Assembly (NCBI RefSeq): GCF_009689585.1 | Contig: NZ_AP018694.1 | Span: forward strand, 5,323,501-5,387,500 | Origin: Aquipluma nitroreducens | GTDB lineage: Bacteria; Bacteroidota; Bacteroidia; Bacteroidales; Prolixibacteraceae | Direction of reading: 5' to 3' | DNA: 64,000 nucleotides | Part shown: positions 17,023 to 26,700 of the stretch, in pieces | How positions within the stretch are numbered: position 1 is the first letter of the stretch | How the letters are laid out: each line of letters opens with the position of its first letter | Notes under the pieces: model-generated | What the model saw: only the letters and a program-made list of their open reading frames with translations | What the model was told of the DNA's origin: nothing | Database searches by the model: none | Position numbers and translations under genes: made by a program

Positions 17023-17163
17023 AAAGACGACAATATAGATTTTGCAGAACTTAAGTCTTATTCATATGGAATAATAATACGAAATCGAGCAAATCTATTA
17101 TTGTCAAATTTAAATTTAATTACTGAAATTAAATCGTTTCAACCCTTTTTACTTGTTAAATTA

Positions 17164-18183
17164 TCAATAAGTTATTGGAGCCATTCTTAAATATTCTGTT
17201 GTTTTTTTCTTTCGGATTAAATTATTGTAAATATGTCTGATTTCTTCTTTCGTTTTTCCCAAGACCTTTCCGACTTCTTCTTCTGGAACTCCATTTTCTA
17301 ATCCATACCATATGAGATCCATTTCAAGATATGGCATTTGAAAGAAGAACTCTTCCTGAGTTTGTTCAGCAGAATAGGTGTCGGAAGTAGGTGTGCGTTT
17401 AATGATTTCTTCAGGAATTCCTAAATGTTCAGCTAATTGGTAAACTTGAGATTTGTAGAGATGTGCAATAGGCATTATGTCAGCTCCACCATCTCCATTC
17501 TTAACAAAAAAACCTTGTTCAACTTCATGTTTGTTTGGTGTGCCAATCATGGCAAAATGCAATCGTTCAGCATGGTAATAGAGCATTGACATCCGGCAGC
17601 GTTGCTTGAAATTGGATGCTGCAACAATTTGTAGATATTCCTTAATTGGTAATATTTTGCTTTTTGCTTTTCCATCTGAACCTATGATTGTAAGCGAAAA
17701 AACAGGCGGTAAAAATTGATTCAATCCACTTTGGTTGATTCCTATTTTCATTTTAAAATCGTTGGGATTATATTCTGGAAAAATAGCAGTTACAGCTTCA
17801 TCTCTTCGACGATAACATCCGAATCCGTCTAAAGCTCTGGTTATCTCTTCCTCCAAAGTTTTAATATTTAATTTACCTGCCAGTTTTAAGGCAAATTCTT
17901 TGCTTTCAGGACTTGAGTCTTTTTCTGGCAGCATAATACCTATAACATTTTCTGAACCGATTGCTTTTACTGTCAATGCCAGAGTTACCGACGAGTCAAT
18001 TCCTCCACTGATTCCAATAACGGCACCCTTACGTTTTAGTACTACCAGGATATCATCTTTTAATCTTCTGGAGATTCGATCTGCTTCAGCTTCCACATTC
18101 TCAAATTTTAATATGTCTTTTGAAAATGGAATTGTTATTCTTGGTTCCATTGTATTTAATTGTTTTTTTTGATTAGCGTTCAT
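17164..18183 (-). CDS. NAD synthase-like ATP-pyrophosphatase (amide-forming ligase)
   Basis: This 339-residue N-type ATP pyrophosphatase resembles ammonia-dependent NadE. Seen are the PP-loop ISGGIDSSVTLAL, the IGTPNKHE segment, a KNGDGGADIMPIAHLYKSQV block and PTSDTYSAEQTQEEFFF. There is no glutaminase domain. It adenylates a carboxylate and couples ammonia. It may be the ordinary NAD synthase, but the insert with CYRRRDEA and its place 334 bases ahead of a carrier protein/acyl ligase/asparagine synthase run suggest a dedicated role. Start is probably Met12 (MEPRITIPF) at 18150, since the first residues are Lys/Gln/Asn rich. Confidence 0.85.
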   Translation of the reverse strand: MNANQKKQLNTMEPRITIPFSKDILKFENVEAEADRISRRLKDDILVVLKRKGAVIGISGGIDSSVTLALTVKAIGSENVIGIMLPEKDSSPESKEFALKLAGKLNIKTLEEEITRALDGFGCYRRRDEAVTAIFPEYNPNDFKMKIGINQSGLNQFLPPVFSLTIIGSDGKAKSKILPIKEYLQIVAASNFKQRCRMSMLYYHAERLHFAMIGTPNKHEVEQGFFVKNGDGGADIMPIAHLYKSQVYQLAEHLGIPEEIIKRTPTSDTYSAEQTQEEFFFQMPYLEMDLIWYGLENGVPEEEVGKVLGKTKEEIRHIYNNLIRKKKTTEYLRMAPITY

Positions 18184-18213
18184 TTGATTTGTATTGTTTG
18201 AAAAGCCCTAAAG

Positions 18214-18230
18214 TGTACAGCTACTGTACA
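18214..18230. promoter_or_regulatory. 17-bp palindrome upstream of the NAD-synthase-like gene
   Basis: The sequence TGTACAG-CTA-CTGTACA is a perfect 7-bp-arm palindrome 31 bases before the gene start. The position suits a repressor operator. No regulator can be assigned. Confidence 0.4.
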
Positions 18231-18340
18231 GGCATTGTATAAGCATCGTGATGGAATTTTAGTAATTAAGGCAAATAAATATTTGAAAATAATACTAAAA
18301 TTGTATGGTCGGATTTTCAATTCCACCGAGAGGTGGTTTA

Positions 18341-18526
18341 TGCCTTGAAAAACGATTTCACGCGGACGAATTTATTATCTAAATTCTAACCGTTGACTGA
18401 AGCCAAAGGCGAAGGATAGTTTTTCAAATTAGTGGGTTAATGGCTTTTGCCCTGAAAAACGAATTCACGCTGACAATTTTATTATCTGTATTCTAACCGT
18501 TGGCTGAAGCCAACGGCAAAGAACAA
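18341..18526. repeat. Two direct copies of an about 80-bp hairpin-bearing repeat
   Basis: Copy one begins tgccttgaaaaacgatttca at 18341 and copy two tgccctgaaaaacgaattca at 18448, a period of 107 bases. Both run through TTATTATCT, TTCTAACCGTTG and the hairpin ccgttggctgaagccaacgg (exact in copy two, degraded in copy one). A third hairpin of this type is at 4103-4122. Confidence 0.7.
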
Positions 18527-19040
18527 AAATGTTGTCAGAATCTATTGTTATGCAAATTCTTATTTAATTGCTTTAATGAGTAGGTGTTCATAATCATTCA
18601 CATTTGTTGAAATGTTTTTTACAAATCGCTGTGTAACGCGAATTGTGAATTTTTATGTTGTATGGAATAGAGATTTGGATTGTATGCTGATAATCAATCG
18701 ATTGACTGTTCTTATGTCAGAGGTGTTCGTGTGGTCTTCAATGAAATCTTAGCGTTCGCAAAGATACAAACTTTGGGATTAAAAATAAGATCATAAATAA
18801 TCGAATAAGCAGAAATTTTGAACAAGTTTTATTAAATATCATGTTGATAACTATTTCGTAACAGGTTGCTGTATAGCCTCCTTAATTTATAATTTTGTGT
18901 TAATCTGTTGATTTGGATTTTTAATTTTATAACATGATGAGATCGCAATTAATGGCATTAAAATCCAAGCCCGAGCAACGTTTTTGCAGTGAGATAATGG
19001 TCTTGTTTTTTTATTTATTCATTTTTAATTTTTTTTTAAC
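18527..19040. other. Long AT-rich upstream region
   Basis: About 510 bases without a credible gene, lying between the repeat pair and the plus-strand gene at 19041. The stretch gcaaagatacaaactttggg near 18757 is a short palindromic, promoter-like element. The last 15 bases before the start codon are almost all T or A, which is weak for a ribosome-binding site. Confidence 0.4.
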
Positions 19041-19499
19041 ATGGCAAAGACAAAAAGCCTGTTGACTGCTGGCCTTAGAGGCACAGTGGGCGGAACTTTA
19101 GTGTTTCGCAGATTAAATGGGGAAACCGTTGTAGCTGCGGCTCCGGTTCCCAGTAGTAAAAAATCTTCTGAAGGCCAGGTGATGCAGCGAGAGCGGTTTC
19201 GATTGGCTTCCCTCTATGCCAAACGTGCATTTAATGATCCGGAGTTGCGAGTTGAATATGAGCTTGTGGCGAAAGTGAAGAAATTGCCCTCTGCAAGTGC
19301 GGCTGCTATTGCTGATTATTTCCGTTCTCCGGAAATAATGAATGCAAAAATAAGCACCGATCAATCGGGAATCGTAATCGTTGAAGTGGTTGTAGTCGAT
19401 TACCTTAGGGTAAAATCGGTAACAATCTCGGTTAATGCTCCTGATGGCTCGGTGCTTGAGTCTGGAAACGGTGTTTTAGGCATCGACAATCAAACATGA
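19041..19499 (+). CDS. Hypothetical protein, ends early at an in-frame TGA
   Basis: The 152-residue frame begins MAKTKSLLTAGLRGTVGGTLVF and has a basic N-terminal half and a beta-rich C-terminal half (VVVVDYLRVKSVTISVNAPDGS). It resembles small Bacteroidota proteins of unknown role that start with a similar Gly-rich motif, but no family is assigned. The frame stops at TGA 19497-19499, then continues in the same phase for 36 more sense codons (TYQVQNSSNLVSETRFDITA...) to TAG 19608-19610, followed by a terminator. The natural gene is probably 19041-19610 with a Trp codon changed to TGA. An IS982 copy inserted just downstream. Confidence 0.7.
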   Translation: MAKTKSLLTAGLRGTVGGTLVFRRLNGETVVAAAPVPSSKKSSEGQVMQRERFRLASLYAKRAFNDPELRVEYELVAKVKKLPSASAAAIADYFRSPEIMNAKISTDQSGIVIVEVVVVDYLRVKSVTISVNAPDGSVLESGNGVLGIDNQT

Positions 19500-19631
19500 A
19501 CTTATCAGGTTCAGAATTCGTCAAATTTGGTCTCTGAAACCAGATTTGACATTACTGCAACTGATTTGCCAGGAAATGTAACTACCCAAAGCCTATCTTA
19601 TCAGGATTAGGAGTTGCATGATTCATAAGTA

Positions 19632-19666
19632 GGAGGGGAGTAGCGCTAACTACTTCCCTCTTTTTT
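19632..19666 (+). terminator. Rho-independent terminator
   Basis: The stem gaggggagtag / ctacttccctc (one mismatch, short loop) is followed by six T. It lies 22 bases after TAG 19608-19610, which supports the longer reading of the preceding gene rather than the stop at 19497. Confidence 0.85.
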
Positions 19667-19817
19667 GGATGTTGTCAGCACATAAAAGAACTATTTCCTG
19701 CCCGAAGTTATAGAAACGCCATCAATTAAGCAAATTTAAAAGTTTAATATTTTCGATTGTTATTCTTGATTTACTGATCCATTTAGATCAATAAATCATT
19801 TGGAATTATTTATTGAA

Positions 19818-20848
19818 ACTCGTTGTGCGATTGAAAATAATTAATAAAACATTGTCAAAAAAGTTGTGCATTATATTGATATTCAATATATTAGTAGAAA
19901 ACAAACGCCAATTCATTATTCTACTTATGCACAACCTGAAGGCAAATTTCGACAAGTTTATTGGTTTAACCAAATCGTTCTTTTCTGATCGGATTAATGA
20001 GTTTGACAACTTTCAAAACTACCCAAGAAATCCAAAAATGTCAGATTGTCAAATAATTGCATTAGCTCTAACTGCAGAATCTATTGGCATTGACTCTGAA
20101 AGTTACTTCTTTGGTAAACTTAAGTCAGATTATACCAGCGATTTTCCAAACCTGATCGACCGTTCTAATTTTAATCGCAGACATAAGCGGCTTTATCCCT
20201 GGATTTCTGCCTTTAATCAGGGCTTATCAAACATTCTAAACCAAGGAGAAGATACTTACATTGTTGATTCTATTCCTGTTCCAGTTTGTCAAATAGCCCG
20301 GGAGAAACGAAGCAAAATTTGCAGGGAGAACTTTGAAACAGCACCAGATAAAGGTTATTCTGCTGTTAGCAAGTCCTATTATTACGGCTACAAATTACAT
20401 CTTGTAACTTCTGTTCGAGGTGTATTTTCAAGCATGGACATGAGTAAAGCAAGCGTTCACGATGTTTATTATTTGACTGATGTTAAACACTCTCTATTAA
20501 GCAATTGCAGGCTCATTGGAGACAAAGGATATCTATCAAAAGAACATCAATTGGATTTGTTTTCATCGTGCAATATTCGATTAGAAACACCCAAAAGAAG
20601 CAATCAAAAAGGCAAAGAACCTTTTGCGTACATTTTTAAAAAGTCAAGAAAACGAATCGAAACACTATTCTCTCAACTATGCGATCAATTTATGCTCAAG
20701 CGTAACTATGCAAAATCAAACCTGGGCATTTCGGTTCGTATTTTATCAAAAATTACAGCAGTGACAGTGCTTCAATATTTTAACTTTTTAAACAACAAAC
20801 CCTTGAATAAACTTAAGTATGCTCTCGCATCTTAATCGCACAACGGGT
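19818..20848 (+). mobile_element. Complete IS982-family insertion sequence
   Basis: The ends are ACTCGTTGTGCGATT on the left (19818-19832) and its near-perfect inverse at 20834-20848 (ACCCGTTGTGCGATT read inward). Both sides are flanked by the 8-bp direct repeat TTATTGAA (19810-19817 and 20849-20856). Length is 1031 bp with one transposase gene. An intact duplication and open frame point to a recent, probably active copy. Confidence 0.9.
19927..20835 (+). CDS. IS982 family transposase
   Basis: This is a DDE transposase of about 302 residues starting MHNLKANFDKFIGL. Catalytic acids lie in YIVDSIPVPVC, LIGDKGYLSKE and the later KRIETLFSQLCDQF helix, all typical of IS982. The open frame extends upstream to 19813, but that part overlaps the terminal inverted repeat, so the Met at 19927 is preferred. 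The frame is intact. Confidence 0.93.
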   Translation: MHNLKANFDKFIGLTKSFFSDRINEFDNFQNYPRNPKMSDCQIIALALTAESIGIDSESYFFGKLKSDYTSDFPNLIDRSNFNRRHKRLYPWISAFNQGLSNILNQGEDTYIVDSIPVPVCQIAREKRSKICRENFETAPDKGYSAVSKSYYYGYKLHLVTSVRGVFSSMDMSKASVHDVYYLTDVKHSLLSNCRLIGDKGYLSKEHQLDLFSSCNIRLETPKRSNQKGKEPFAYIFKKSRKRIETLFSQLCDQFMLKRNYAKSNLGISVRILSKITAVTVLQYFNFLNNKPLNKLKYALAS

Positions 20849-20945
20849 TTATTGAAATTTTTTCTTTGTTTCGTCAAATTCTGGTTCTGAGAATTGGATG
20901 ATTATTCATTTTTGTGATAACGAATTAATCGAGAGGCTCAACTGG

Positions 20946-21869
20946 TTACTTTTTTTTCCATATCAATCGAGTGATACTGTCTGTAATACATTGATTTTGA
21001 TGAAAAAAGTCTCGGAAGTTTTTTTCATTATAGATTATGTTGCTATCCCTTGAATAATCGTAGGTTGTTCCAAGTGCCGTGATATTGGAAATGAATTGGT
21101 CATAAAACCTCATTAAATTATGTGTAGTAAGATAATTATAGTATTCATAATACATTGGAAGAATTAGAAACTCAATTTTAATGTCTTTTGATTTACAATA
21201 AGTTACTATCTTTCTTAACTCATCAATATAGTTCGTATTGTATAAATAATTTATATACATTCCATCTAAACTTGATACGAACGATTTACTAATTGAGGTT
21301 GTCAAAGGAAATGAAAAAGGACTTATTTCTGTTTGAAAATTCTTTGTAATCTTAAATTTAATATTTTGGTAGGTATCAATTATGGTTGCCGAATTGAATA
21401 GGTATTGGTAGGGCTTATCCATATTGTCCTTTGCAAATTGAAACAAATTCTTTTTTGGGTTTATTACTAAATTCGGAAATGATAATTGGATTATTACATT
21501 ATCTAGTTTTGATTGAGCTATAGCGAACCAAAAGATATTGAACTTAGTTTCCATGTTCGCACCTGGAATACTTAAATTATAGAATTTATTTCCAGTGAGA
21601 TCAGTAATCAGTTCTTCATTCATATGGTAGGACTGAGAATCTCCTATGATTATATTTTTGCATGGCTTTCGTCTAAATTCAAATATTTTCCATAACACAT
21701 TTCCTCGCATTTGTACCTCATAGGAACGATTAATTATTTTCAACTTTGAATTATTGTCAACTATTCCTGGGATATCGTAGAAATTATAGGGATTAATCAG
21801 AAATATGATTAGCCAAGTGAGCAAAATTGGACTACTAAAAATGAATATTTGGATTAAATTTTTTTTCAT
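20946..21869 (-). CDS. SGNH-like membrane-anchored protein, partner of the MBOAT acyltransferase
   Basis: This 307-residue protein has one N-terminal membrane helix (LIQIFIFSSPILLTWLIIFLI) and a periplasmic domain with the SGNH block I motif IIIGDSQSY near residue 75 and a late D-x-x-H-like FRDFFHQNQ. It resembles AlgJ/AlgX/DltD-type proteins that pass acyl groups from an MBOAT channel onto a polymer. The MBOAT gene is immediately upstream (gap 131 bases). Its ATG overlaps the TGA of a decayed leader frame shared with the 9517-11127 kinase gene. The acceptor is probably an extracellular polysaccharide. Confidence 0.8.
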   Translation of the reverse strand: MKKNLIQIFIFSSPILLTWLIIFLINPYNFYDIPGIVDNNSKLKIINRSYEVQMRGNVLWKIFEFRRKPCKNIIIGDSQSYHMNEELITDLTGNKFYNLSIPGANMETKFNIFWFAIAQSKLDNVIIQLSFPNLVINPKKNLFQFAKDNMDKPYQYLFNSATIIDTYQNIKFKITKNFQTEISPFSFPLTTSISKSFVSSLDGMYINYLYNTNYIDELRKIVTYCKSKDIKIEFLILPMYYEYYNYLTTHNLMRFYDQFISNITALGTTYDYSRDSNIIYNEKNFRDFFHQNQCITDSITRLIWKKK

Positions 21870-21955
21870 CTGTCTATAATTTGTTTTTTAATTGCCAGAT
21901 GGAACTCGCCATATTAGGCATCCTCGTGTATGAGAGTATCGCTCTCATGGCTCGT
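21866..21955 (-). repeat. Decayed copy of the leader ORF found at 11124-11213
   Basis: These 90 bases align gap-free with the end of the short frame ahead of the kinase at 11127. Shared features are acgag at the start, the codons for GxFHxxIxKxIID and the ending gacagatgaaaaa. A TAA codon interrupts the frame here. In both places the TGA overlaps the ATG of the next gene. Confidence 0.6.
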
Positions 21956-22000
21956 TTCATTATTTGATGAATGTAATTGATTTCGTGATTCCAATAAAAA

Positions 22001-23443
22001 TTAAAACTTCATATACACAAAGGTGGAAATTTCTGAATTTTGAAAATATATTAGGATGATTACTAAATAATATAAAGACCAACGAACCCATCTTGGCTGA
22101 TTAAAAAATAAAGATTGCAAATCATATCCCTTTTCAATTAATATTTCATAGCACAATAGAATTATAAAATAGCAAAGAGCCATTTTAAATTTGAATGAGT
22201 CAGTAAGCAAATGGAAACCAGAAAATCGGATATCAATATTCTTAAACAAGTTGGTTATAAAATAAACGGCGTCTACTAACGAATTGGAAAAGAAGAAAAC
22301 TATCGAAAAACTCATAAATATATAGACCAATATTCTGGATATTGTATTGCTAAACCACAATGGAAATCCGGATGCTAATTTTAGCCGATATCTTTTAGTA
22401 TAAAATTCATAGATAATGGCTAAAGCTTGAAGTAACCCAAGTATAACAAAAGTCCAATTGGCTCCGTGCCAGATTCCAATTATTAGAAAGGTAACAAATA
22501 TTCCAAGAACAGAAGCTATATTACCTAATTTTCTATATTTTATGATGAATGGGAAATAGATGAATTCATTACACCAGGATGATAAGGAAATATGCCATCT
22601 CTTCCAAAATTCGGTAATGCTTTTGGACAAAAATGGACGGTTAAAATTATCTATAATTTCTATTCCAAATAATTTTGCTGAACCTAATGCAATATCAGTA
22701 TAACCTGAAAAGTTATAGTAAACATAAATTAGTTGTATAAATAGTACTGAAATGAGCGGAGTCCCTGAATATTGATATACATTATTATAGACCATTTCAA
22801 GAGGTTCATGCAAGTTGTCAGCAATGACCATTTTTTTGAATGCCCCAAATAAAATAAGCCTCAATCCGCTTGAAAAGAGAGTTTGATTAAAATTTTTCAG
22901 ATTACTAATCTGTGGAAAAAAATGATCGGAACGTTCAACTGGGCCAGAAAGAAATTTTGGGAAAAATAAAAGGAAACTTGAGAATCGAATAAAATTTCTC
23001 TCTGGCATTTCAAAACCTCTATTAATTCGGATTAAATATCCAATTGATTGAAAGGTATAATAGGATATTCCAATAGGTAGAATCAATTTTAGAAGACCGA
23101 TTTCTACGGGTATTTGAGCAATTTGGAAAAATGAATTAATACTCTCAAAAATAAAATTAATGTATTTAAAAAAAATCAATATTCCTATGTCTAATCCAAT
23201 CAACGACCAGAATGTGATTTTTCTCAGCTTGGTATTCTTTAGGCATTTGTAGAGATTAAGTCCTCCAAAATAATTTAAAGCTGTAAATGTGAATGAAAAT
23301 AACAGCACATTTACAGATATAGAATAAATAAAAAAGATACTAGCGATAAATATAACCCAATATTTATATTTGCTATTTATTGCATAATAAACAATCAAAG
23401 AAATACTTAATAGAAAAAAATAATGAAATGAAATGAATGTCAT
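22001..23443 (-). CDS. MBOAT-family membrane O-acyltransferase (AlgI-like)
   Basis: This 480-residue protein has about ten membrane helices and the MBOAT hallmarks: RPFLSKSITEFWKRWHISLSSW and the catalytic histidine in GIWHGANWTF. Such proteins draw acyl groups from the cytoplasm across the membrane and hand them to an SGNH partner for O-acylation of polymers such as alginate, peptidoglycan or teichoic acid. The partner is the next gene, 20946-21869. The frame is complete and typical in length (450-500). The target polymer is not shown by sequence; the nearby exopolysaccharide locus is one candidate. Confidence 0.92.
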   Translation of the reverse strand: MTFISFHYFFLLSISLIVYYAINSKYKYWVIFIASIFFIYSISVNVLLFSFTFTALNYFGGLNLYKCLKNTKLRKITFWSLIGLDIGILIFFKYINFIFESINSFFQIAQIPVEIGLLKLILPIGISYYTFQSIGYLIRINRGFEMPERNFIRFSSFLLFFPKFLSGPVERSDHFFPQISNLKNFNQTLFSSGLRLILFGAFKKMVIADNLHEPLEMVYNNVYQYSGTPLISVLFIQLIYVYYNFSGYTDIALGSAKLFGIEIIDNFNRPFLSKSITEFWKRWHISLSSWCNEFIYFPFIIKYRKLGNIASVLGIFVTFLIIGIWHGANWTFVILGLLQALAIIYEFYTKRYRLKLASGFPLWFSNTISRILVYIFMSFSIVFFFSNSLVDAVYFITNLFKNIDIRFSGFHLLTDSFKFKMALCYFIILLCYEILIEKGYDLQSLFFNQPRWVRWSLYYLVIILIYFQNSEISTFVYMKF

Positions 23444-23482
23444 ATTGTTTTGGATCGCGTTATTATGATTGGTTCAATTAGA

Positions 23483-23510
23483 TTTTATACGCACAGTTGT
23501 GCGTATAAAA
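23483..23510. promoter_or_regulatory. Perfect 12-bp-arm hairpin between divergent genes
   Basis: ttttatacgcac-agtt-gtgcgtataaaa is a perfect inverted repeat located 40 bases ahead of the MBOAT gene and 288 bases ahead of the beta-helix gene. It could be an operator or a small bidirectional terminator. The rest of the 354-base gap is AT-rich and shows nothing else that can be named. Confidence 0.5.
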
Positions 23511-23797
23511 TAAGTTAAAAATCATCAAATTTTTTATTCCTGATTTATATTAAAAAAAGTGAATTATTATTTTGAGCTTATGTATTTGAAATACAATATG
23601 TTGTCATCTTTATAATTATGTTTTTTTATTTTATTTAATCTTTGGAATACCATTTGAATTTGTTGACTCGTTAAAGACACGGTCCTTTATTTACTGAATG
23701 TATTCATACTAATTATTGATTAATGTATGGATAGATAAGGTGGAGATGAAAGTACGAAGGAGATGATTTACTCAGTAATTTTTAAAAAACGACAGCG

Positions 23798-26700
23798 ATG
23801 AAAAGTATTTATGAGAGATTTGCAAAAAGAACATTACTATCCATTCTGATTATCCATTTATTTATATTAAGCAATGCTGCAACTTACTATGTAAGCAATG
23901 CGGGTAGTGATTCCAATTCTGGACTTACATCAGCATTCCCTTGGAAAACTATATCCATGGTTAATAATAAAACATTTAATCCGGGTGATGCAATTTTATT
24001 TAAAAAGGGCGATGTTTTTGTAGGTCGATTAAATGTTCCTTCGTCTGGTTCTGCTGGTAATCCCATTACTTTAGGAAATTATGGAACAGGTGCAAACCCA
24101 ATCATTAATGCCAATAACGTTGATGCAAGGTGTATTTCAACTAGCGATAGGAATTATATTACAATTGATGGTATTGATTTAAAGAATGCTACTGATTACG
24201 GTATATCCGGAAGCAACTCTACTCATATTACTATTCAGAATTTAACAATGAGTAATATGGGAACAACAAATGCCTTTACGACTGCAGTTACCTACACTGG
24301 CGGATATACGATAATAACCAATTGCACTATTACAAATATATCGGCGGTTGGTATAGAATTGTCAGGTGGGCACAATCTTGTTACTTACAATGATATAAGT
24401 TATACAAATGCTGCCTATACTGGTTGGGGAGCAGGAATACATGTAGCTGCTGCAACGGTCGCCGACGATGGTACAGAAATAGCTTATAACACTATACATG
24501 ATAATGGAGGTGTAGGTCTGAACGCAAATTGTCATGGAATATATGTGGACATAAAAGTAACTAACTGTAAGGTACATCATAATACGATTACCAATTCAAG
24601 TAAGGGCAGTGGAATTAAATATGCAGCAAGTGGAAGTATTTATAATAATTTCATAAGTAGTTCACGATGGAGTGGTATGGAAGTTGGAGGAAAGGTTACA
24701 TCCGACAGTTCCACAATGGTTATATACAACAATATTCTTACAGGAAATAGAACAGGAATATTAGAACTACAACAGGGAACCGGGATTTTAAAAATAAGTA
24801 TATTAAACAATACTTTTTACCTCAATAATAATACTACTGAAGACGCTTACCCTGAAGAATTACAAGTTTTGAATAATGTGAACGGTTATTTAATTGTTAA
24901 AAATAATATTTTTTACGCTACAACTGGACGATATGCTTTTGATATAGCTACTCAAGGCAATGCGACCATAAATAACAATTGTGTTTATATAGCATCAGGT
25001 AATTTCATTAAATATAATGGCTCGGGCATATCTTGGGCTACATGGCAAGGATATGGGTTTGATACCAATGGAATAAATGCCAATCCCAAATTTGTGTCAA
25101 CCTCTGATTTTCAGTTACAGCTTGGTTCTCCGGCTATTAATGCCGGAGTAGGTGTTGGACTAACAACTGATTATGCTGGAAATTCGATAGTAGGAAATCC
25201 TGATATAGGTGCTTATGAATACGGTTCTACTACTATTGATACTGAAAAACCTACAATTACTGGATTTGCAATTCCAGTGTCATCCATTTCTCAAACAATT
25301 TCAATAACATCTTTTTCAGCAACTGACAATATCGGAGTCACAGGATATTTATTAACCGAAACATCCACTACGCCTTTAGTAGGAGCCATTGGCTGGTCAT
25401 CGACAAAACCTACAATTTATGCTTTTTCATCTATTGGAACAAAGACACTTTATGCATGGGCAAAAGATGCAGCAGGAAATGTTTCGGCATCAAAATCGGC
25501 AAGTGTAACGATTTCTGCTCCTGTAGCCAGTACTTTCACATTTACCGGTACTTCGTCGGGTAATGTAAACAGTCCTTCTGCTAATTTTACAGTTACACCT
25601 AATAATGTTTATACTGGAACAATAACTATTACGCCATCAGGTACAGGTAGTGTTGGACTTTCAGCTAAAGTGCTTACATTTTCCAATTCTTCGACTGCAC
25701 AAACATTTTCAATCACACCGACTGTTGCGGGAAGTATTACTTTAACACCAACCAATAATGGTACATTAACTAATCCAACCAAATTGATCTATACTGCAAA
25801 TGCTATTTTGCCGAATGCTCCAACCTCAGTTGTTGCCACTGCTGGAGACGCTAGCGCATTAGTTACATTTATAGCTCCAACAAATACAGGAGGTTCGGCT
25901 ATTACAGGTTATACTGTGACTTCAATTCCTGCAGGAGGAGTCGATACCAATGCAGGATCAACTTCTCTGACACATTCTATTGGGGGATTAACCAATGGCA
26001 CTTCCTATACTTTTACAGTTAAAGCGAACAATTCTGTTGGAAGCTCTGTTGCTTCAATAGCTTCAAATTCGATAACACCAAAAGTTGCCGATGTGATTAC
26101 AAAGCAGGGTGATATTGTCCCTTCACATTTTAAAACCGTATGGGAAGGATTAAATGGCTTGAACCATATGAATATCAATGTTGTATCAGCTACTTTGGAA
26201 GATGTTCCATTATCAGTTGATGATGAAATAGCCGTATTTAGTGGTTCTAAATGTGTAGGTACTACAAAATTAACCAAAACGATTGTTTCTTCTGATAATA
26301 CTACATTCCTTTCCATTTTGGCATCACAAGATGATGGCTCAGGTAATGGTTTTAGCGATAATGATACTATTGTCTTTAAAATTTGGGATAGTAAAACCCA
26401 AAGCGAATTGCAGGTAAATGGAGTTGTTTATCGCAGCGATGTTTCTACCTGGAAAACAAACGGAAAATATTCTCCTGCAGCTACTGCTGTCGTTGAAATT
26501 GCTTCTTATAATGTAATTACTCAAAGTATCGAATTGCTGAAAGGATACAACATGATTTCTACTTATGTTTCTGTTCAGAACCCTAACGTTAGCGCTGTTA
26601 CCAAAAGTCTTCAGGATCAAGGTAGTTTGATTAAGATGCAGGATGAAACCGGCAATTCATTAGAGAATTGGGGCGATTTCGGAGGTTGGATCAATCAGCT

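Noticed and set aside
16915-17190. 91-codon plus-strand frame in the gap before the carrier protein
   Set aside because: It is formed by reading through the REP-like hairpin and overlaps the end of the NadE-like gene.
18341-18526. Direct repeats considered as a CRISPR remnant
   Set aside because: Only two units, about 80 bases each with hairpins, no uniform spacers and no cas genes.
24362-24580. Minus-strand frames inside the beta-helix gene
   Set aside because: They are shadows of a clear 1303-codon gene on the other strand with signal peptide and sorting tail.
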